From the NCBI GenBank assembly GCA_964545545.1, contig CAZJGK010000042.1, forward strand, positions 1-26,345: a stretch of 26,345 bases of DNA, written 5' to 3'. Of the stretch, positions 24,570 to 26,345 are shown one piece after another. The notes under the pieces are model-generated. The model did not search any database, was not told the DNA's origin, and saw only the letters and a program-made list of their open reading frames with translations. The stretch's first letter is position 1; the number at the start of each line of letters is the position of its first letter. Source of the stretch: JAHJTW01 sp964545545 (GTDB taxonomy: Bacteria; Krumholzibacteriota; Krumholzibacteriia; LZORAL124-64-63). A program made the translations under genes and the position numbers.

Positions 24570-25025
24570 TTACGACCCGGCGGGGTCTTCCCTCAACAAT
24601 TCCAGCAGGATTTCTCCGGCCGCCCGTATGGCATCGGGGCAAACCGGCTTGCTCAACCCCTCGGCCCTGACCCGCTCGAGCATTCCGGGCCGGGTCAGGT
24701 CATAGCCGAGGATGTCCGTGCACAGGGTGCTGCCCTGGCGCTCCCCGTACCGACGCAGAAACTCCTGGGTCAGCGCCGTCATCTGTTTCCGGCCCACTTG
24801 ATCGTCGGGGTGCGTGTTGCCCCTGGCCAAACCAAGCACCAGGATGGCGCCGCTGGCAGCGCCGCAAAGTCCGCCCGTGCAGGACAATCCGGCCCAGAAG
24901 GGCCCGGCCAGCTTCAAGGCCTGGTCCCGGTCCAGTCCCAAGTCCGGTCCGAAGGCGCCCAGCATCGACTGGGCGCAACTGTACCCGTCGTTGAACATCC
25001 GTACGGCCAAATCCACACGCTTCAT
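24570..25025 (-). CDS. C_GCAxxG_C_C family (probable redox) protein
   Basis: A 151-residue small protein of the C_GCAxxG_C_C family, whose biochemical role is not settled but whose conserved cysteines suggest redox or metal binding. The cysteines are C17 (GYSCAQSM), C49 and C54 in SCTGGLCGAASGA, C102 (STLCTDILG) and C129 (KPVCPDAI), matching the family pattern. No in-frame UGA replaces any of them. No signal peptide or membrane segment is visible. The ATG overlaps the upstream CitD-CitE stop by 4 bases as ATGA, and citF follows after 13 bases, so it is translationally embedded in the citrate lyase operon. That position is not part of the classical cit gene set (citCDEFXG). Confidence 0.85.
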   Translation of the reverse strand: MKRVDLAVRMFNDGYSCAQSMLGAFGPDLGLDRDQALKLAGPFWAGLSCTGGLCGAASGAILVLGLARGNTHPDDQVGRKQMTALTQEFLRRYGERQGSTLCTDILGYDLTRPGMLERVRAEGLSKPVCPDAIRAAGEILLELLREDPAGS

Positions 25026-26257
25026 GGGCGCCCTGTTTCCTGGTCACGCCAATCCTCGGCCAGCAATCCCAGTTCCAGGGCGGTGGTCACGGTGGCCAGA
25101 GCGCGCTTGACCACCGGCGCGTCGATCATTTTGCTGCCCAGGCTAACCACACCCAGCCCCTTGCGTTGGGCATCCTCGAATGCCATCACGATGCGCAGGG
25201 CTTTGGTGATCTCGGTCTGGTCCGGAGCCATGGCCTGATGGACCACCCCGATCTGGCGCGGGTGAATGCAGCCCTTGCCCACGAAGCCCAGGCCCTTGGC
25301 CTCCAGCACCGAGGCGCGCAGGCCGTCCATGTCTTCGACATCGCTGAACACGGTGTCGATGGGCTGGACGCCGGCGGCCTTGGCCCCGTTGACCACCTGA
25401 CAGCGGGCCCAGAACGATTCGGTCCCCTCGAGGGTGCGCCCGGTGCCGATGTCGGCCGTGTAGTCCTCCAGGCCGATGGTCAGGGCGACGACCTGGGGGC
25501 TCGACGCGGCGATCTCATAGGCCTTCCAGGCCCCGAGCGCCGACTCGATGATGGGCATCAACAGCACCTGCCCGGTGAGTCCGCCGGCGGCGGCGATGGC
25601 GGCAATGCGCTCGGCGACCGCGATCACCTGGTCCGGATCCTCGACCTTGGGGATGAGCACCACATGGACATTGTGGGGAATGATCCAGTCGAGGTCCTCG
25701 AGCCCGCGCTCGCCCTGGTTGATGCGCACCATGCGCTCACATCCGTAAAAATCCACCGTGCGCAGCGCGTTGCGCACCAGGCAGCGGGCGGCATCCTTCT
25801 GGTCCACAGCAACCGAATCCTCAAGATCCAGGATCACCCCGTCGGGATGGTGAAGGCCGGCATTGGGATAAAATTTGGGTTCGTTGCCCGGCAGATACAG
25901 GCGGCTGCGGCGCAAACGATCCCGCGTCGTGCCGCCCCGGCCGTGAGCGGCGATCGGCAACAGAAAAGGTTCAGCCGGCTGGTGGCCGGCCCGCCGCACC
26001 GCGGTTTCCAACCGTGCCGCCAGGACAAAAGGCAACGCTCCCTGGTCTTCCACCTCCACCGCGGCGTGCGCGAGCCCCATGGTCCGGCAACCCTCGCGGA
26101 TCATGTCCTCGATGGCCCGGCCATACAGGCCCGCAACCTTGCTCTGCAGGGAAATCCCAATCCCGCCGCCGGGGCGGGGCTCGACCTGGATCCAGCAATC
26201 GGACCGGACCTCGGGCCCGCGTTTGCCTGCTTCGCCGACACCTTGACTGCCGGTCAT
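25022..26257 (-). CDS. citDE: Citrate lyase acyl carrier - beta subunit fusion (CitD-CitE)
   Basis: A 411-residue fusion. Residues about 10-98 are CitD-like, the acyl carrier that bears the phosphoribosyl-dephospho-CoA group (CWIQVEP, VAGLYGRAIEDMI, VEDQGALPFVLAARLETAV). Residues about 110-390 are CitE, the HpcH/HpaI-aldolase-fold citryl lyase (SRLYLPGNEPKF, DGVILDLEDSVA, MVRINQ, LLMPIIESALGAW, GLEDYTADIGT). In the carrier the usual ESS/ESG serine motif reads VRSD, so by my alignment the modified serine position is Arg, with Ser next to it. The ATG at 26257 has AAAGGTGGAG just upstream; a GTG three codons earlier is the alternative. It overlaps the C_GCAxxG gene by 4 bases. The ligase CitC and prosthetic-group enzymes CitX/CitG are not in the window. 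Confidence 0.85.
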   Translation of the reverse strand: MTGSQGVGEAGKRGPEVRSDCWIQVEPRPGGGIGISLQSKVAGLYGRAIEDMIREGCRTMGLAHAAVEVEDQGALPFVLAARLETAVRRAGHQPAEPFLLPIAAHGRGGTTRDRLRRSRLYLPGNEPKFYPNAGLHHPDGVILDLEDSVAVDQKDAARCLVRNALRTVDFYGCERMVRINQGERGLEDLDWIIPHNVHVVLIPKVEDPDQVIAVAERIAAIAAAGGLTGQVLLMPIIESALGAWKAYEIAASSPQVVALTIGLEDYTADIGTGRTLEGTESFWARCQVVNGAKAAGVQPIDTVFSDVEDMDGLRASVLEAKGLGFVGKGCIHPRQIGVVHQAMAPDQTEITKALRIVMAFEDAQRKGLGVVSLGSKMIDAPVVKRALATVTTALELGLLAEDWRDQETGRP

Positions 26258-26284
26258 GATCTCCACCTTTCATTCCGATGCTCC

Positions 26285-26298
26285 GCTAACCCCTTGCC
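26285..26298 (-). promoter_or_regulatory. Weak candidate sigma54 promoter of the citrate lyase operon
   Basis: The minus strand reads GGCAAGGGGTTAGC: GG, ten bases, GC, with some further consensus matches (C, A and G after GG). The predicted start near 26273 leaves only 16 bases before the ATG. GG-N10-GC is expected by chance in GC-rich DNA, and no activator site can be assessed because the window ends at 26345. Confidence 0.22.
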
Positions 26299-26345
26299 CA
26301 CTGGAATGATGGTGCAGAGCCCGGTGTGAGGCAACAGGGGAATTG

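Noticed and set aside
24570..25025. Possible selenocysteine in the C_GCAxxG protein
   Set aside because: All the expected cysteine positions are encoded by cysteine codons, and the frame has no internal UGA.

Overview
The window reads as a GC-rich bacterial chromosome segment from a draft, probably metagenome-derived, assembly: there is one run of exactly 100 Ns at 15373-15472. Lipoprotein signal peptides, a penicillin-binding-protein-5-type carboxypeptidase, a sigma54 activator and a UGA-encoded selenoprotein all fit a Gram-negative-type bacterium outside the best-studied groups. The sequence alone does not fix the phylum. There are no rRNA or tRNA genes, CRISPR arrays or recognisable insertion sequences. 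Gene density is high and no gene-free stretch exceeds 300 bases.

Layout. (1) 1-1610, plus strand: the 3' part of an ornithine aminotransferase (rocD), then a calcineurin-type phosphoesterase. (2) 1615-9590, minus strand: a PAS/AAA+/Fis sigma54 activator, then a 244-bp leader with a candidate -24/-12 promoter, an IHF-like site and a 10-bp inverted repeat suited to activator binding. Downstream is a tight operon of glutamate dehydrogenase and two large ATP-grasp (PEP/pyruvate-binding) proteins that lack the phosphohistidine and PEP-synthesis domains. The second of these is a GAF / ATP-grasp / nucleotidyltransferase fusion. (3) 9782-14529, plus strand: an exported M28 (carboxypeptidase Q-like) lipoprotein and a secreted tricorn-type protease, translationally coupled and closed by a strong hairpin terminator. 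(4) 14594-17310, minus strand: DacA-type carboxypeptidase and a TPR lipoprotein interrupted by the assembly gap. (5) 17588-19159, plus strand: an FHA-GAF-PP2C (SpoIIE-type) phosphatase. (6) 19378-21920, minus strand: a methyltransferase and a polytopic membrane protein. (7) 22065-22766, minus strand: a peroxiredoxin whose peroxidatic cysteine codon is UGA, followed at the right distance by a SECIS-like hairpin, so very probably a selenoprotein. (8) 23000-26257, minus strand: a citrate lyase operon with a CitD-CitE fusion, a C_GCAxxG_C_C redox protein and CitF. CitF ends inside a very large palindrome, flanked by two further copies of the CitF C-terminal tail.

How the parts fit. Regions 1-3 suggest a peptide and amino-acid catabolic theme: exported proteases release peptides and amino acids, ornithine aminotransferase and glutamate dehydrogenase feed carbon into 2-oxoglutarate, and a RocR-like sigma54 activator may control the step. 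The two ATP-grasp proteins co-transcribed with glutamate dehydrogenase are the best candidate for an undescribed functional system. The selenocysteine peroxiredoxin, which also lacks the usual resolving cysteine, is the clearest single unusual gene; standard gene calling would split it into two fragments or truncate it. The citF 3' region is the most unusual non-coding structure.
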